30,621 nucleotides of DNA. Source: a virus. The notes under the pieces are model-generated. The model was not told the origin of the DNA. It did no database searches and saw only the letters and a list, made by a program, of their open reading frames with translations. The DNA lies in IMG/VR virus record IMGVR_UViG_3300030102_003785, positions 9,505 through 40,125 of that record; one strand, written 5' to 3'. The stretch's first letter is position 1, and each line of letters opens with the position of its first letter. The position numbers and the translations under genes were made by a program. Of the stretch, positions 29,983 to 30,621 are shown one piece after another.

Positions 29983-30132
29983 ATGAAAAAAACAACACTT
30001 AAACCATATTCTAAAAATATTGCAAAACAAAAGCGTATTCAAGAGTTAAAAGAACATATTGTTTTATACACATGTGAACTTAGAAGATACAAAGAAGAGT
30101 TAATGCAATTACAAAATCAAAAAGTATCATAA
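29983..30132 (+). CDS. Small coiled-coil protein, function unknown
   Basis: 49 residues. The ATG at 29983 has TAGGAGA upstream; an earlier in-frame start near 29938 would lie inside the promoter and is rejected. It is Lys-rich, beginning MKKTTLKPYSKNIAKQKR, then one long helix (IQELKEHIVLYTCELRRYKEELMQLQNQ) that looks like a coiled coil. No family is recognised. It ends in a TAATG junction with the next gene. Confidence 0.6.
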   Translation: MKKTTLKPYSKNIAKQKRIQELKEHIVLYTCELRRYKEELMQLQNQKVS

Positions 30133-30395
30133 TGAAATTAACTAACAAGCAACAAAACTATTTATTAAGCAAATACAAGTACAATGCGTATGGTGATACC
30201 CATTCTGTGTTCATAATTGAAAATGACTGTGAGGTTTGGAGAAAGGACTTAACAGATCATACTAGTATGCATCTTTTAACTGATAAAGAGGTTAGTTTAC
30301 TTCTTGCTCTATCACCTGATCGTGATATAAATCAAACTTCATATAGTGAAGAAAAAATACAGATAGCTGAAGTATCAAGAAGAGTGGTTTTATAA
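30132..30395 (+). CDS. Small early protein, function unknown
   Basis: 87 residues, starting in a TAATG junction. It begins MKLTNKQQNYLLSKYKYNAYGD, has a central FIIENDCEVWRKDL segment and a helical end, EEKIQIAEVSRRVV. The layout is mixed alpha/beta. No family is recognised. The stop is directly followed by the next ATG. Confidence 0.6.
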   Translation: MKLTNKQQNYLLSKYKYNAYGDTHSVFIIENDCEVWRKDLTDHTSMHLLTDKEVSLLLALSPDRDINQTSYSEEKIQIAEVSRRVVL

Positions 30396-30545
30396 ATGAG
30401 ATACGAATTATATGTACTAACTAAAACTAATTTTTGGTGGTTAGCTGTAAAGACATCAGATGAAAAATACTTTGATTACAAAAAAAGAAAGTTTATTAAA
30501 GAAGGTTTTCAAGTAAAAGAAACAATACAAATATTAGGAGCATAA
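30396..30545 (+). CDS. Very small early protein, function unknown
   Basis: 49 residues, starting at the base after the previous stop. It begins MRYELYVLTKTNFWWLAVKT and ends VKETIQILGA. A strand-rich, compact small protein is likely. Support comes from tight packing between neighbours and the ribosome-binding site for the next gene (TAGGAG) overlapping its end. Confidence 0.5.
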   Translation: MRYELYVLTKTNFWWLAVKTSDEKYFDYKKRKFIKEGFQVKETIQILGA

Positions 30546-30546
30546 A

Positions 30547-30621
30547 ATGAAATTTTATTACTTAGAAGATATAAACAGGGAACATATACAATTCTTTAAA
30601 ACAAAAAAATCTGCATTAGAT
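30547..30621 (+). CDS. Partial early gene running off the right edge
   Basis: An ATG at 30547, seven to eight bases after TAGGAG, opens a frame that stays open to the window end (25 codons seen). It starts MKFYYLEDINREHIQFFKT. Too little is visible for any identification. Confidence 0.5.
   Translation, partial: MKFYYLEDINREHIQFFKTKKSALD

Overview
The window reads as part of the genome of an AT-rich tailed phage with an HK97-type head, probably siphovirus-like, although tail-tube and tape-measure genes are not in view. Evidence includes terminase, HK97-fold portal, Mu-F-like head protein, prohead protease and HK97-fold capsid in canonical order, giant S74-type fibres, and an early region with initiator, recombination and nuclease genes. 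The low GC content, tight TAATG/ATGA gene junctions and sigma70-like promoters with TTGTTT and CATAAT boxes suit a marine alphaproteobacterial host such as SAR11. That host is an inference; no host gene is present. No tRNA, rRNA, CRISPR array, insertion sequence or integrase was seen.

Layout. (1) Minus strand, 19898 down to 1, is the structural (late) arm: small and large terminase, portal with a large C-terminal extension, Mu-F-like protein, prohead protease, major capsid protein, a capsid-associated protein, a Lys-rich protein and a beta-sandwich protein. Then come about 11 kb of fibre genes: a 2269-residue fibre, a two-part fibre and a third fibre, three of which end in self-cleaving S74 chaperone domains. 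Two small proteins and the start of a head-tail connector gene follow at the left edge. (2) Plus strand, 20044-21387: two small early genes and a helix-turn-helix replication initiator. (3) Minus strand, 25836 down to 21376, is the standout: a tightly overlapping operon of a Cro-like regulator, a ParB-domain protein, a TET/JBP-type dioxygenase, a class II glutamine amidotransferase, a GNAT acetyltransferase, an aGPT-PPlase/5-hmdU-kinase-type helical protein and a P-loop kinase. Together these form a candidate DNA base hypermodification pathway. (4) Plus strand, 25932 to the right edge: a PD-(D/E)XK nuclease coupled to an ERF annealing protein, a protein with an SSB-like tail, a GIY-YIG nuclease, an HNH-like nuclease that also has an SSB-like tail, and several small unknown genes.

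Regulation. Four plus-strand promoters (near 19973, 20705, 25855 and 29906) share one rigid architecture: ATATTCC-N5-AGGYTTGTWT-N16-MATAAT. Spacing is identical in all four. One copy lies in the divergent gap between the Cro-like regulator and the recombination operon, so a phage-wide early regulon is likely.

How the parts may work together. The proposed logic is that the dioxygenase hydroxylates a pyrimidine methyl group in phage DNA, the kinase activates it, the helical enzyme swaps the activated group for a side chain, and the amidotransferase and acetyltransferase trim that side chain. The two early nucleases could then act on unmodified DNA. No chemistry can be proved from sequence alone.
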